Counted from the stretch's first letter, positions 38,455-48,475 are shown. The stretch: 64,000 nucleotides of DNA from Prescottella sp. R16 (GCF_030656875.1 NZ_CP130943.1:1736001-1800000), one strand, 5' to 3'. Notes: generated by a model not told the origin, from the letters alone. A program made the numbers and translations.

Positions 38455-39270
38455 ATGATCGAGCCGCACACGGCACTGCTCGCCGCCGACGTCCTCACCC
38501 GCACGTCCACCGGTGAAGCCGTGCAGTTCTGGATCCTCGGGACGGTCGCCGTCCTCGGCGCCCTCGGGGTGGTGTGCGCGCCGAAGGCCGTCTACTCCGC
38601 GATCTTCCTGGCCACCACCATGATCGTGCTCGCGGTGCTGTACATCGCGCAGGGGGCACTGTTCCTCGGCGTCGTGCAGGTCGTCGTCTACACCGGCGCG
38701 GTGATGATGCTGTTCCTGTTCGTGCTCATGCTCGTCGGCGTCGACTCGTCCGACTCGCTGGTGGAAACCCTGCGCGGACAACGCATCGCCGCCGCCGTCA
38801 CCGGTGTCGGCTTCGGGCTGCTCCTCGTCGGCGCCCTCGGCAACGCGACTCTCGGCGTGATCCGCGACGGCACCGTCGGTTTCGTCGGCCTCGACGCCGC
38901 GAACGAGGGCGGCAACGTCGAGGGCCTCGCCGAGATCGTGTTCGTCCGCTACGTGTGGGTGTTCGAGCTGACCGGTGCGCTGCTCGTCACCGCCACGATC
39001 GGCGCGATGATCCTCGCGCACCGGGAACGGTTCGAGCCGCGCCGCACCCAGCGAGAACTCTCGCAGCAACGCTTCCGGGACTGGGCGTCCGGCGACGTCG
39101 ACCGGGTCACCCCGCTCCCGAGCCCCGGCGTGTACGCGCGCAGCAACGCCGTCGACATGCCCGCCCGCCGCGCCGACGGCACCCTCGCCCGCGACTCGGT
39201 CGCCGCGATCCTCGAACCGCGGGACGTGCCCCCGCCCGGGGGCCTTCCGGATCGGGGGGAGGAGCGGTGA
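38455..39270 (+). CDS. nuoJ: NADH-quinone oxidoreductase subunit J
   Basis: A 271-residue membrane subunit with five helices in the first 180 residues ([23 protein letters not shown] is typical). A polar C-terminal tail of about 85 residues, longer than in E. coli, is an actinobacterial trait. The ATG directly follows the nuoI stop; its stop overlaps the nuoK GTG. Confidence 0.94.
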   Translation: MIEPHTALLAADVLTRTSTGEAVQFWILGTVAVLGALGVVCAPKAVYSAIFLATTMIVLAVLYIAQGALFLGVVQVVVYTGAVMMLFLFVLMLVGVDSSDSLVETLRGQRIAAAVTGVGFGLLLVGALGNATLGVIRDGTVGFVGLDAANEGGNVEGLAEIVFVRYVWVFELTGALLVTATIGAMILAHRERFEPRRTQRELSQQRFRDWASGDVDRVTPLPSPGVYARSNAVDMPARRADGTLARDSVAAILEPRDVPPPGGLPDRGEER

Positions 39271-39566
39271 ACCCCGCGAACTACCTGTACCTGTCGGTGC
39301 TCCTGTTCACGATCGGTGCCGCCGGAGTGCTGTTGCGACGCAACGCGATCGTCGTGTTCATGTGCATCGAGCTGATGCTCAACGCCGCCAATCTGGCGTT
39401 CGTCACGTTCGCTCGCATGCACGGCCGGCTCGACGGCCAGGTGTTCGCGTTCTTCACGATGGTCGTCGCCGCGGCCGAGGTCGTCGTCGGTCTCGCGATC
39501 ATCATGACCATCTTCCGCACCCGCCGGTCGGCCTCGGTCGACGACGCGAATCTGCTCGAGTACTGA
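39267..39566 (+). CDS. nuoK: NADH-quinone oxidoreductase subunit K
   Basis: A 99-residue, three-helix proton-channel subunit related to MrpC. It has the conserved Glu in [16 protein letters not shown] and a second in [11 protein letters not shown]. The GTG start overlaps nuoJ (GTGA), with GGGGAGGAG as ribosome binding site. Confidence 0.95.
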   Translation: MNPANYLYLSVLLFTIGAAGVLLRRNAIVVFMCIELMLNAANLAFVTFARMHGRLDGQVFAFFTMVVAAAEVVVGLAIIMTIFRTRRSASVDDANLLEY

Positions 39567-39582
39567 CGGGACGGGGGACACG

Positions 39583-41478
39583 ATGCGTGAGACGATCTGG
39601 CTCCTGCCGGCACTGCCGCTCGCCGGCGCGGTGTTCCTCCTGCTCGCCGGACGCCGCAGCGACCGGTGGGGGCATCTCCTCGGGTGCGCCGCCGCGCTCG
39701 CGTCGTTCGCGGTCGCGGTAGGTCTGCTGATCGACTTCCTCGGCGCCGACGCCGCCGACCGCGTCGCGACGCAGACCCTGTTCTCGTACCTGCCGGTCGC
39801 GGGACTGCAGGTCGACGCGGCCCTGCGACTCGATCCGCTGTCGCTGTGCTTCGCGCTGCTCGTCACCGGGGTCGGGTCGCTCATCCACATCTACTCGGTC
39901 GGCTACATGCGAGAAGACACCGGCCGCCGCCGATTTTTCGCCTACCTCAACCTGTTCCTCGCCGCGATGTTGCTCCTCGTCCTCGCCGGCAACTTCGTGG
40001 TCCTCTACGTCGGCTGGGAAGGCGTCGGGCTCGCGTCGTACCTGCTGATCGGGTTCTGGCAGCACAAGCCGACCGCCGCGACCGCCGCGAAGAAGGCGTT
40101 CGTCGTCAACCGGGTCGGCGACATGGGCCTGATCGTCGCCATCATGATCATGTTCGCGACGTTCGGGTCGGTGTCGTTCACGGACGTGTTCACCGCGGCC
40201 CCGCAGGCGGGGGAGGCCACGCTGACCTGGATGGGGCTGGCGCTGCTGCTCGCGGCGTGCGCCAAGTCGGCGCAGGTGCCGCTGCAGTCGTGGCTCGGTG
40301 ACGCGATGGAGGGCCCCACCCCGGTGTCCGCACTCATCCACGCCGCGACGATGGTCACCGCAGGCGTGTACCTGATCGTGCGCTCCGGCCCGATCTTCGA
40401 GGCCGCGCCGGGCGCGCAGGCCGCGGTCGTGACGGTCGGCGCGGTGACCCTGCTGTTCGGCGCGATCATCGGCTGCGCGAAGGACGACATCAAGAAGGCG
40501 CTCGCAGCATCGACGATGAGCCAGATCGGCTACATGGTGCTCGCCGCCGGACTCGGCCCCGCCGGATACACGTTCGCGATCATGCTGCTGCTCGCGCACG
40601 GCTTCTTCAAGGCCGGCCTGTTCCTCGGCGCCGGCGCGGTGATGCACGCGACCGGCGAGGAAACCGACATGCGACGCTACGGCGGACTGCGCACCCTCAT
40701 GCCGATCACGTTCGCCACGTTCGGATTCGGCTATCTCGCGATCATCGGGATCCCCCCGTTCTCGGGGTTCTTCGCGAAGGACAAGGTGATCGAGGCCGCA
40801 TTCGGCTCCGGTGGTGTCGGCGCCGTGGTGCTCGGCAGCGTCGCACTGCTCGGCGCGGGAATCACCGCGTTCTACATGACACGGGTGATGGTGCTGACGT
40901 TCCTCGGCGAGCCCCGCTTCGATCCGGCCACCGAACCGCACGAGGCGCCCCCGGTGATGACGATTCCCATGATCCTGCTCGCCCTCGGTTCGGTCGCCGC
41001 CGGTGGCCTGCTCGCCCTCGGCGGCGCACTCGACCGCTGGCTCGCCCCGGTGTGGACCGAATTCGGTTCCGGCACCGAGCATCACGACCTGCCGGTCCCG
41101 GCGTGGACGGTCAGCGTCGCCACCCTCGCCGTCGTGATCGTCGGCATCGGTGTCGCGTGGCGGACCTACGGCACCCGGCCCGTCCCGGCCTCGGCGCCGC
41201 AGGACGTCTCGGGACTCACCGTCGCCGCCCGCCACGACCTGTACGGTGACGCATTCGACGAGGCCGTGCTCATGCGGCCCGGACAGCAGCTGGTCGCGGG
41301 CCTGACGGTGGTCGACGACCGCGGCATCGACGGCGTGGTCCGGGCCGTCCCCGCTCTGATCGGGGCAGCGTCGACGGCACTGCGACGCCTGCAGACCGGA
41401 TTCGTGCGCTCGTACGCGCTGTACATGTTCGCCGGCGCCGCCTGCGTCGTCGCGGCCCTGCTGGTGGGGAGGATGTGA
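39583..41478 (+). CDS. nuoL: NADH-quinone oxidoreductase subunit L
   Basis: A 631-residue antiporter-like proton-pumping subunit at the far end of the membrane arm. Conserved segments include [48 protein letters not shown] and [22 protein letters not shown]. The C-terminus extends past the 14-helix core into the lateral helix and ends with a last hydrophobic segment. The stop overlaps nuoM by 1-4 nt, depending on the nuoM start. Confidence 0.96.
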   Translation: MRETIWLLPALPLAGAVFLLLAGRRSDRWGHLLGCAAALASFAVAVGLLIDFLGADAADRVATQTLFSYLPVAGLQVDAALRLDPLSLCFALLVTGVGSLIHIYSVGYMREDTGRRRFFAYLNLFLAAMLLLVLAGNFVVLYVGWEGVGLASYLLIGFWQHKPTAATAAKKAFVVNRVGDMGLIVAIMIMFATFGSVSFTDVFTAAPQAGEATLTWMGLALLLAACAKSAQVPLQSWLGDAMEGPTPVSALIHAATMVTAGVYLIVRSGPIFEAAPGAQAAVVTVGAVTLLFGAIIGCAKDDIKKALAASTMSQIGYMVLAAGLGPAGYTFAIMLLLAHGFFKAGLFLGAGAVMHATGEETDMRRYGGLRTLMPITFATFGFGYLAIIGIPPFSGFFAKDKVIEAAFGSGGVGAVVLGSVALLGAGITAFYMTRVMVLTFLGEPRFDPATEPHEAPPVMTIPMILLALGSVAAGGLLALGGALDRWLAPVWTEFGSGTEHHDLPVPAWTVSVATLAVVIVGIGVAWRTYGTRPVPASAPQDVSGLTVAARHDLYGDAFDEAVLMRPGQQLVAGLTVVDDRGIDGVVRAVPALIGAASTALRRLQTGFVRSYALYMFAGAACVVAALLVGRM

Positions 41479-43055
41479 TGACCGGTTTCCCCTGGTTGAC
41501 GACGCTGTGGCTGCTCCCGGCGGTCGGCGCGGTCCTCGTCATGCTGCTCCCCGCCCACGAACGGCAGGCCGCCCGGATCGTCGCCCTCGTCGCCGCAGCC
41601 GGCACGTTCGCGGTGTCCGTGGGGCTCGCGATCGGCTTCGACCCCGGCGGCGAGCACTACCAGTTCGTCGAATCCCGTTCCTGGATAACGGCGTTCGGCA
41701 CCCGCTACGAACTCGGGCTCGACGGGATCGGTCTCGCCCTGGTTCTGCTCACCACCGTCCTGGTACCGCTGCTGCTGCTGGCCGGTTGGCGGGACGTGGC
41801 GTCCGACGATCCTCGCCCCCGCGCCGTCCACATGTACGCCGCCCTGATCCTCGTCGTCGAGTCGCTGGTGCTGATGTCGTTCCTGTCGCTCGACATCCTG
41901 CTGTTCTACATCGTCTTCGAAGCCATGCTGATCCCGATGTACTTCCTGCTCGGCGGCTTCGGGGAACCCGGCCCGCAGCGGGCACGGGCCGCCGTGAAGT
42001 TCCTGCTGTACAACCTGTTCGGTGGACTGATCATGCTCGCGGCCGTGATCGGCCTGTACGCCGTGACCGCGGGCGCCGACAGCCCCTTCTCGGCGGGAAC
42101 GTTCGACCTGCGGGCGATCGTGACGGCCGTGTCCTCCGGCGATCTGGTGATGTCCGCGCCGGTCACGAACGCGCTGTTCCTCGGATTCATGTTCGCGTTC
42201 GCGGTCAAGGCGCCGCTGTGGCCGCTGCACAGCTGGCTGCCCGACGCCGCCGCCCGCACCACCCCCGTGAGCGCGGTCCTCATGATGGCCGTCGTCGACA
42301 AGGTCGGCACGTTCGCGATGCTCCGCTACACCCTGACCCTGTTCCCCGACGCCGCCCGCACATTCGCGCCCCTGCTCGTCACACTCGCGGTGATCAGCGT
42401 CGTATACGGCGCACTGCTCGCGATCGGACAGACCGACGTCATGCGGCTCATCGCGTACACGTCGATCTCGCACTTCGGGTTCATCGTGCTGGGCCTGTTC
42501 GCGATGACCAGCCAGGGACAGAGCGGTGGGGTGCTCTACATGGTCGCCCACGGAATCTCCACTGCCGCACTGATGCTCGTCGCCGGATTCCTCGTCACCC
42601 GGCGCGGCAGCCGGGTCATCGCCGACTACGGCGGTGTCCAGACGGTCGCCCCGCTGCTGGCCGGGACGTTCCTCGTCGCGGGCATGGCCACCCTGTCGCT
42701 GCCGGGCCTGGCACCGTTCGTCAGCGAATTCCTCGTCCTCGTCGGCACGTTCACCCGCTACCCGGCCGCCGCGGTGATCGCGACCGTCGCGATCGTCCTC
42801 GCCGCCCTCTACATCCTGTGGCTCTACCAGCGGATGATGGGCGGACCCGTCACCGCCGGCACCGAACGCGTCCACGACCTGCGCCGGCGCGAACTACTCG
42901 TCGTCGCACCGCTGCTCGCACTGCTGATCGGCATCGGCGTCTACCCCAAACCGCTTCTCGACATCGTCACCCCCGCCGTCACGACGACCCTCACCACGAT
43001 CGGTGCGGTCGACCCGGCACCCACGACCACCGACGCGGACGGAGGCGCGCGATGA
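41478..43055 (+). CDS. nuoM: NADH-quinone oxidoreductase subunit M
   Basis: A 525-residue antiporter-like subunit. FEAMLIPMYFLLG contains the conserved Glu of helix 5; WPLHSWLPDAAARTTPVSAVLMMAVVDKVGTF holds the channel Lys and family signature. ATG 41478 is preferred because GGGGAGG lies at proper distance; an in-frame GTG at 41475 is directly before it. The stop overlaps nuoN (ATGA). Confidence 0.96.
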   Translation: MTGFPWLTTLWLLPAVGAVLVMLLPAHERQAARIVALVAAAGTFAVSVGLAIGFDPGGEHYQFVESRSWITAFGTRYELGLDGIGLALVLLTTVLVPLLLLAGWRDVASDDPRPRAVHMYAALILVVESLVLMSFLSLDILLFYIVFEAMLIPMYFLLGGFGEPGPQRARAAVKFLLYNLFGGLIMLAAVIGLYAVTAGADSPFSAGTFDLRAIVTAVSSGDLVMSAPVTNALFLGFMFAFAVKAPLWPLHSWLPDAAARTTPVSAVLMMAVVDKVGTFAMLRYTLTLFPDAARTFAPLLVTLAVISVVYGALLAIGQTDVMRLIAYTSISHFGFIVLGLFAMTSQGQSGGVLYMVAHGISTAALMLVAGFLVTRRGSRVIADYGGVQTVAPLLAGTFLVAGMATLSLPGLAPFVSEFLVLVGTFTRYPAAAVIATVAIVLAALYILWLYQRMMGGPVTAGTERVHDLRRRELLVVAPLLALLIGIGVYPKPLLDIVTPAVTTTLTTIGAVDPAPTTTDADGGAR

Positions 43056-44602
43056 CCCCCAGTATCGAATACGGCCGGCTCGCACCGATGCTCATCGTGT
43101 TCGCGGTCGCCGTCGCCGGTGTCCTCGTCGAGGCGTTCGCCCCCGCTCGGTCCCGGTACCGGATCCAGGTGGCCCTCGCGTACGGCGGACTCGCCGCCGC
43201 CCTCGTCGCCGTCGGCGCCCTGTGGGGTGTTCGGCAGGTCGTCGCCGTCGGATCCGTCGCAATCGACGGCCCCACCCTGTTCCTGCAGGCCACGATCCTG
43301 CTGGTCTCCGTCCTGTCGATCGCGCTGTGCGCGGACCGCGGCCTGGACCGGGCGGACGCCGGCGCCGTCACCGTCCCGGCAGACGCATTCGCGGCCCGCG
43401 CGTCCACGACCCCCGGTGGCGTCGCCGAAAGAGAGGCCACCGCCACCGGCGTGACCCAGACCGAGGTGTACCCGCTCGTGCTGTTCGCGGTCGGCGGCAT
43501 GCTGCTGTTCCCGGCCGCGAACGACATGCTCACCATGTTCGTCGCGCTCGAAGTGCTGTCGCTGCCGCTGTACCTGCTGTGCGGGCTGGCCCGCCGACGC
43601 CGGCTGCTGTCCCAGGAGGCGGCACTCAAATACTTTCTGCTGGGCGCCTTCTCGTCGGCGTTCTTCCTGTTCGGCATCGCCATGCTGTACGGCTACGCGG
43701 GCACCGTCTCGATCCCCGGCATCCGGGCAGCGATCGAGGACGGCAGCGGAGACATCCTGCTCGCCCAACTCGGCCTGGCACTGGTTGCCGTGGGCCTGCT
43801 CTTCAAAGTCGGTGCGGTGCCTTTCCATTCGTGGATCCCCGACGTCTACCAGGGCGCCCCCACGCCGATCACCGCGTTCATGGCGTCCGCCACCAAGATC
43901 GCCGCATTCGGTGCGGCACTGCGGATCTTCACCGTCGCCGTCCCCGGACTGCGCGACGACTGGCGACCCGTGCTGTGGACGGTCGCGATCCTCACGATGG
44001 TTCTCGCATCGGTCCTCGCGATCACCCAGTCCGACGTCAAACGCATGCTCGCCTACTCGTCGGTGGCGCACGCCGGCTTCATCCTCACCGGGGTGATCGC
44101 CGGCACCGACGCCGGCGTCGCAGCCACCCTGTTCTATCTGCTCGCCTACGGCATCAGCAGCGTCGGCGCCTTCGCCGTCCTCACCCTCGTCCGCGACGCC
44201 GACGGCACCGAAGTCGGCGCCCTCGACCGATGGGCCGGACTCGGCCGCACCTCCCCGTTCGTCGCCACCGTGTTCGGCCTGCTGCTGCTGTCGTTCGCCG
44301 GTATCCCGCTCACCAGCGGATTCGTCGGCAAGTTCGCGGTCTTCCAGGCCGCCGCCTCCGGTGGGGCAGTGCCACTCGTGATCGTCGGCGTCGTCGCCAG
44401 CGCCATCGCCGCGATCTTCTACATCCGCGTCATCGTGCTCATGTTCTTCGCCGTCCCCCCGACGACGTCCCCGCCCGTCGTCGTCCTCAGCGCCCCCACC
44501 GTCGCCGTCGTCGGCATCAGCGCCGTCGTCACCGTCGCCCTCGGTGTCGCCCCGCAACCCGTCCTCGACCTCGCGAACCGGGCCGCCGACTTCCTGCTGT
44601 GA
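43052..44602 (+). CDS. nuoN: NADH-quinone oxidoreductase subunit N
   Basis: A 516-residue antiporter-like subunit and last gene of the operon. Recognisable parts are FVALEVLSLPLYLLCGLARR, GAVPFHSWIPDVYQGAPTP and SDVKRMLAYSSVAHAGFIL. Between helices 3 and 4 there is an extended polar loop (about residues 100-140), as in other actinobacteria. A strong hairpin follows its stop. Confidence 0.96.
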   Translation: MTPSIEYGRLAPMLIVFAVAVAGVLVEAFAPARSRYRIQVALAYGGLAAALVAVGALWGVRQVVAVGSVAIDGPTLFLQATILLVSVLSIALCADRGLDRADAGAVTVPADAFAARASTTPGGVAEREATATGVTQTEVYPLVLFAVGGMLLFPAANDMLTMFVALEVLSLPLYLLCGLARRRRLLSQEAALKYFLLGAFSSAFFLFGIAMLYGYAGTVSIPGIRAAIEDGSGDILLAQLGLALVAVGLLFKVGAVPFHSWIPDVYQGAPTPITAFMASATKIAAFGAALRIFTVAVPGLRDDWRPVLWTVAILTMVLASVLAITQSDVKRMLAYSSVAHAGFILTGVIAGTDAGVAATLFYLLAYGISSVGAFAVLTLVRDADGTEVGALDRWAGLGRTSPFVATVFGLLLLSFAGIPLTSGFVGKFAVFQAAASGGAVPLVIVGVVASAIAAIFYIRVIVLMFFAVPPTTSPPVVVLSAPTVAVVGISAVVTVALGVAPQPVLDLANRAADFLL

Positions 44603-44607
44603 ACGCC

Positions 44608-44662
44608 GAACGGGCGGTCGTCCGACGGCGCTCCCGGCCGTTCCTCGGACAACCGCCCGTTC
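44608..44662. terminator. Bidirectional hairpin terminator after nuoN
   Basis: The arms 44608-44625 and 44645-44662 form an 18-bp stem with one mismatch. The outer 10 bp (GAACGGGCGG / CCGCCCGTTC) are perfect, around a 19-nt loop. It lies 6 nt after nuoN and serves the convergent SnoaL gene as well. Confidence 0.8.
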
Positions 44663-44714
44663 GTGAGGGCTCAGCCCTCGGTGACGATGTGAGGGCTCAG
44701 CCCTCGGTGACGAC
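44663..44714. repeat. 26-bp tandem duplication spanning the end of the SnoaL-like gene
   Basis: Two adjacent copies of a 26-bp unit differ only at the last base. Each contains GAGGGCT-C-AGCCCTC, a 7-bp hairpin. On the reverse strand the copy proximal to the gene encodes the final residues VTEG and the stop; the distal copy repeats them after the stop. It extends the terminator zone after nuoN. Confidence 0.8.
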
Positions 44715-45185
44715 GGTGCCCTCGCCCAGCGGACGCGTCATCGACCACAACGTGTGCGATGCACACGCCGACATCTTCCACTCACCGTTCTCCACCACGT
44801 ACTCGTCGGCGTACTCGATGGAACGAACGGTCTCGGTGCCCTCGACCAGATTGACCTGACGGAACGCGAGCGTCCACTTACCCGATGCGGACTCGTCACC
44901 GTGCAGCGTGATCTCCGGATGGAACGCGTGATGCATGTCCAGGATCACGTGCCGGCCGTCCACCTTCTGCAGCGCGATGCTGCGGAAGATCTCCGCGATC
45001 GGGTCGGCGTCGTCGAACTGCCCGAGCGGGCCGTAGTCGATCCGGGCACCCCGATCGACGAAGCACGCCCGGAACGTCTCCGGATCCTTCGCATCACACG
45101 CCCGCAGATAGCGGTGCTTCAGATTCTTGATCGCCTCGATCCGCTCGAGATCGGCGATGCGCTGTTCGATGGTGCGTTCCGTCAC
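44697..45185 (-). CDS. SnoaL-like / nuclear-transport-factor-2 fold protein
   Basis: A 162-residue cone-fold protein. The helical N-terminus IEQRIADLERIEAIKNLKHRYLRACD, then RACFVDRGARIDYG and HVILDMHHAFHPEITLHGDESASGKWTL, match the SnoaL_4 group, which contains hydratases, cyclases and isomerases as well as proteins of unknown role. The GTG at 45185 has GGAGAGGAG upstream; longer in-frame starts run into the palindromic region. A nested inverted repeat lies 22 nt upstream. Function cannot be assigned. Confidence 0.8.
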   Translation of the reverse strand: MTERTIEQRIADLERIEAIKNLKHRYLRACDAKDPETFRACFVDRGARIDYGPLGQFDDADPIAEIFRSIALQKVDGRHVILDMHHAFHPEITLHGDESASGKWTLAFRQVNLVEGTETVRSIEYADEYVVENGEWKMSACASHTLWSMTRPLGEGTVVTEG

Positions 45186-45206
45186 GAAAGCTCCTCTCCG
45201 GGTGCT

Positions 45207-45246
45207 GTGCACCTTTTTGGTAGTAACCACTACCAGAGAGGTGCAC
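45207..45246. promoter_or_regulatory. Nested inverted repeat upstream of the SnoaL-like gene
   Basis: Outer arms GTGCACCT and AGGTGCAC enclose inner arms GGTAGT and ACTACC, all perfect and concentric with 4-nt spacers, over 40 bp. The inner part GGTAGT-N4-ACTACC has the size of a TetR- or MarR-type operator. No regulator is encoded next to it. Confidence 0.55.
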
Positions 45247-45259
45247 CGGAACGCAGCGT

Positions 45260-45706
45260 CTACGGCTGACCCGGGAACGCGGTCGTGGCCGGCTGGTCGC
45301 CGAGTACTACGTGCCAGTTCGCGGCGCGCACAGCGGATTCGGTGAGTGCCACGATGCCGGTGTCACGGACGGCGTCGGACTGGGCACGTTCGATCACCGA
45401 CCGCCACGCGGTCGCGGTGTCGGTTTCCACCTGCGCGGCCAGGCGGGCCGCCGAGATCGGATCGGTGACCGGGAACGGTAGTGCGTAACCGGGTTCCGGT
45501 TGCGGCACGTCGACGCCGGCGGCGGTCAGGGTGTCGATCGTGGCGTCCCGGCGCGCCCGGTGTGCGGCGGTGTCCGCGGCGACCTGGCCGGTGCGCGCCG
45601 GATTGGAGAACGCCGCGACGACGCCGTACGCGAACACGGCGGCGTACTCGGCGGTCAGGGCGTCGACGAGCGCCCGCTGTTCGGGTCCGAGGCTCTGATT
45701 GCTCAC
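45260..45706 (-). CDS. DUF4439 ferritin-like protein
   Basis: A 148-residue, mostly helical protein of the DUF4439 family (ferritin-like four-helix fold): QRALVDALTAEYAAVFAYGVVAAF, then AADTAAHRARRDATIDTL and a C-terminal helix ending in ANWHVVLGDQPATTAFPG. It has no signal peptide. Metal-binding residues are not clearly complete, so ferroxidase activity is doubtful. The GTG overlaps the stop of the upstream lipoprotein gene (GTGA), so the two are coupled. Confidence 0.78.
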   Translation of the reverse strand: MSNQSLGPEQRALVDALTAEYAAVFAYGVVAAFSNPARTGQVAADTAAHRARRDATIDTLTAAGVDVPQPEPGYALPFPVTDPISAARLAAQVETDTATAWRSVIERAQSDAVRDTGIVALTESAVRAANWHVVLGDQPATTAFPGQP

Positions 45707-46209
45707 GGCAGCAACACCGCCTGCTGTACGGCGCACGCCGCACTGATCGATCCGAGCAGACCGGCGCGGTAACCGGACTGGGTGCGGGCGAGGGACGCCG
45801 ACTCCTTCTGAGACTCGGCCAGATCGGTTCGCAACAGGTCGACGGACGGCGGTACCGGTACCACTGCCGAGGTCGCCGCGGTATCCGAGGTCACCGACGA
45901 CATCGACCCACCCGCCCGGGCGATCTCGGCGTCGAGCGCGTCCGCATGCGCGGTCCGCTCGGCGGCGATCACGGTGAGTGCGGCAGCCCGGTCCGGGGCG
46001 GCGGCGATCGCGGCAGACGCATTCGCCGCGTCCCGGCGTGCCCGCTCGGCCTGGGCCGTCAGCGCTTCCACCTCCGCGGAAGTATCCGAGGATCCGGAAT
46101 CCGAGCAGCCGGTGGCCGCGACGAGAACCGACGCGCCGAGGACGACGCCACCCGCGGCGCGCAGTGCCGCGCGGCGGGACAGCTGAGGGGAACGGGGGAG
46201 CGTGCGCAC
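45703..46209 (-). CDS. Tat-exported lipoprotein of unknown function
   Basis: A 168-residue protein. The N-terminus has a twin-arginine motif ([11 protein letters not shown], Arg12-Arg13), a hydrophobic core and lipobox AATGC (Cys35), so it is probably folded before export and anchored outside. The mature part is Ala-rich and helical ([20 protein letters not shown]), resembling an extracytoplasmic coiled helix bundle. It is coupled to the DUF4439 gene. GTG 46209 has no usual ribosome binding site because an inverted repeat occupies that space, so the mRNA may be leaderless or the start may lie elsewhere. Confidence 0.72.
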   Translation of the reverse strand: MRTLPRSPQLSRRAALRAAGGVVLGASVLVAATGCSDSGSSDTSAEVEALTAQAERARRDAANASAAIAAAPDRAAALTVIAAERTAHADALDAEIARAGGSMSSVTSDTAATSAVVPVPPSVDLLRTDLAESQKESASLARTQSGYRAGLLGSISAACAVQQAVLLP

Positions 46210-46210
46210 C

Positions 46211-46236
46211 CGATCATGGTGCCAGGACCATGATCG
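46211..46236. promoter_or_regulatory. Perfect inverted repeat between the lipoprotein and rimP genes
   Basis: CGATCATGGT and ACCATGATCG form a perfect 10-bp inverted repeat with a 6-nt spacer, 1 nt upstream of the lipoprotein GTG. The rest of the 240-nt divergent region before rimP shows GATACCCTGATACC near 46325 as a possible -10 area and nothing else definite. Confidence 0.45.
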
Positions 46237-46450
46237 TTCTCCGGCACCGAGCAGGTCACCACGGGGTGCCGCCCGGTCGGTGGGCACGGTCACGGGCGCG
46301 ATGGTCACCCGCACTCCGAAACCGCGATACCCTGATACCTCCACAGTCCACCCCGTGGTGCGTCGAGTGCTGCGCGGATCAGCGTGCTGCGCCGGCGACG
46401 TGTCGCCGTTCGGCGGCCGCGACCACACCTTCACGCGAGGAGCGTCCCAG

Positions 46451-47026
46451 ATGCCGGTGCCGTCGAAGGAACGGGTGATCGAGCTTCTCGCCGATCCCGT
46501 CGAGCGCGAGGGCTACGACCTCGAGGACGTGGTCGTCACGGCCGCGGGCAAGCACAGCCTCGTCCGCGTCATGCTCGACAGCGACGCCGGGCTCGAACTC
46601 GACGAGGTCGCGCGGCTCAGCCACGTGATCGCCGAAATCTTCGATGCGACGAACGACTTCGGTGAGACGCCGTACACGCTCGAGGTGACCTCACCCGGCA
46701 TCGACCGTCCGCTCACCGCCGAACGGCACTGGCGTCGCGCGCAGGGTCGCAAGGCCCTCGTCGACCTCGACGGCGAATCGGTGACCGCGCGGATCGGTCG
46801 GCTCGACGACGGCGTCGTCGACCTGGTGGTCAAGGACGGGCGCGAGTTCGCCGTCCGCCGGGTGGAACTGCAGGATGTCAAGAAAGCTGTTGTACAGGTG
46901 GAGTTCTCGCGTCCCGACGCGAGAGAGCTCGATCTCGCCGGGGGCGTCCCGGAGGGTCGGGTCGCGCCTGCCGACGCGGACGCGTCGGACGACGTGAACG
47001 AAGAAGTAGAGGGGTTCGACAAGTGA
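46451..47026 (+). CDS. rimP: Ribosome maturation factor RimP
   Basis: Assembly factor for the 30S subunit. The 191-residue protein has the N-terminal domain ([17 protein letters not shown], then TSPGIDRPL) and the C-terminal SH3-like domain ([17 protein letters not shown]). It ends in an acidic tail of about 40 residues. ATG 46451 follows AGGAG by 8 nt. The stop overlaps the GTG of nusA, the usual rimP-nusA coupling. Confidence 0.94.
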   Translation: MPVPSKERVIELLADPVEREGYDLEDVVVTAAGKHSLVRVMLDSDAGLELDEVARLSHVIAEIFDATNDFGETPYTLEVTSPGIDRPLTAERHWRRAQGRKALVDLDGESVTARIGRLDDGVVDLVVKDGREFAVRRVELQDVKKAVVQVEFSRPDARELDLAGGVPEGRVAPADADASDDVNEEVEGFDK

Positions 47027-48024
47027 ATATCGACATCGCAGCGCTGCGCGCGATCGAGGCGGACAAGGGCATTTCCGCCGGCACGATCATCGAGGCCATC
47101 GAAACGGCCCTGCTCACCGCCTACCGACACACCGACGGTCACAGCTCGCACGCCCGGATCGACGTCGACACCAAGACCGGTGTCGTGCGGGTGATGGCGC
47201 ACGACGTCGACGCCGACGGCAACCGGGTCGGCGAGGAATGGGACGACACCCCCGAGGGATTCGGGCGTATCGCGGCGACCACCGCCCGTCAGGTCATCCT
47301 GCAACGACTGCGGGACGCCGAGAACGAGCGCAGCTTCGGTGAATTCGCCACCCACGAGGGTGAGATCGTCGGCGGCGTCATCCAGCGCGACACCCGCGCG
47401 AACGCGCGCGGCATGGTCGTCGTGCGGATCGGTAGCGAGGCGCACGGTGCCGAGGGTCTGATCCCGCCGGCCGAGCAGGTGCCCGGCGAAACCTACGAAC
47501 ACGGCGACCGCATCAAGTGCTACGTCGTCGGCGTCTCCCGCGGACCCCGGGGCCCGCAGATCACGCTGTCACGTACGCATCCGAACCTCGTCCGCAAACT
47601 GTTCGCACTCGAGGTGCCGGAGATCGCCGACGGCTCCGTCGACATCGTGGCCGTGGCCCGTGAGGCCGGTCACCGTTCGAAGATCGCCGTCGATTCGCGT
47701 GTGCAGGGACTCAACGCGAAGGGTGCGTGCATCGGGCCGATGGGGCAGCGGGTCCGCAACGTGATGAGTGAACTCGCCGGAGAGAAGATCGACATCATCG
47801 ACTTTGACGAGGATCCGGCGAAATTCGTCGGCAATGCACTGTCTCCGTCGAAAGTGGTGTCCGTCACTGTCGTCGATCCCGATGCGCGTGCCGCCCGGGT
47901 CGTCGTACCCGATTACCAGCTGTCGCTGGCGATCGGCAAGGAAGGTCAAAACGCGCGTCTGGCTGCACGGTTGACCGGCTGGCGGATCGACATCCGCAGT
48001 GACGCTGCCGTCGACGCGGAGTAG
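47023..48024 (+). CDS. nusA: Transcription termination/antitermination protein NusA
   Basis: RNA-polymerase-binding elongation factor. The 333-residue protein is the short actinobacterial form: N-terminal polymerase-binding domain, S1 domain ([25 protein letters not shown]), and two KH domains ([38 protein letters not shown]). It lacks the C-terminal acidic repeats of E. coli NusA. Confidence 0.96.
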   Translation: MNIDIAALRAIEADKGISAGTIIEAIETALLTAYRHTDGHSSHARIDVDTKTGVVRVMAHDVDADGNRVGEEWDDTPEGFGRIAATTARQVILQRLRDAENERSFGEFATHEGEIVGGVIQRDTRANARGMVVVRIGSEAHGAEGLIPPAEQVPGETYEHGDRIKCYVVGVSRGPRGPQITLSRTHPNLVRKLFALEVPEIADGSVDIVAVAREAGHRSKIAVDSRVQGLNAKGACIGPMGQRVRNVMSELAGEKIDIIDFDEDPAKFVGNALSPSKVVSVTVVDPDARAARVVVPDYQLSLAIGKEGQNARLAARLTGWRIDIRSDAAVDAE

Positions 48025-48118
48025 TAGCGGGGTGGCTCGGAGTAACGGGTCGGCCGCGAAACGAGGGTGGTTGGGAGCAGAATGCGGAGATCACAGCAAT
48101 ACAGCGGTAGAGTGTTCG

Positions 48119-48475
48119 ATGGTTCAGCGTGAACTGTCGGTAGCGACGCGTGCCCGAGCTGGTGAACCGGTTCGAACATGCGTCGGATGCAGGCAGCGAG
48201 GGCTGGCCGCCGACCTCCTCAGGGTGGTGGCACGACAGACCGGATCCGACGGATTCGTGCTCGTGCCCGATCCCGCGCGACGCCTCCCCGGCCGCGGTGC
48301 CTGGTTGCACCACGACCTGAAGTGTCTGAACGAGGCAGGCCGGCGCCGAGCATTCGGTAGAGCCCTGCGGGTGTCCGGAAGTCTGGATTCCTCGGAACTC
48401 GACCGGTTCATCGAAGCGGCCGAGTCATCGGGAACGACGAGCAATACCTCAGAGAACAGGCACAAGCACTCATGA
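48119..48475 (+). CDS. ylxR: YlxR family RNA-binding protein (DUF448)
   Basis: A 118-residue protein of the YlxR family, usually encoded between nusA and infB. The signature PVRTCVGCRQRGLAADLLRV is followed by LPGRGAWLH. YlxR proteins bind nucleic acid and have been linked to RNase P and transcription in other bacteria. The ATG at 48119 is preceded by GGTAGAG, which also resembles a -10 box, so the start is less certain. Confidence 0.9.
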   Translation: MVQRELSVATRARAGEPVRTCVGCRQRGLAADLLRVVARQTGSDGFVLVPDPARRLPGRGAWLHHDLKCLNEAGRRRAFGRALRVSGSLDSSELDRFIEAAESSGTTSNTSENRHKHS

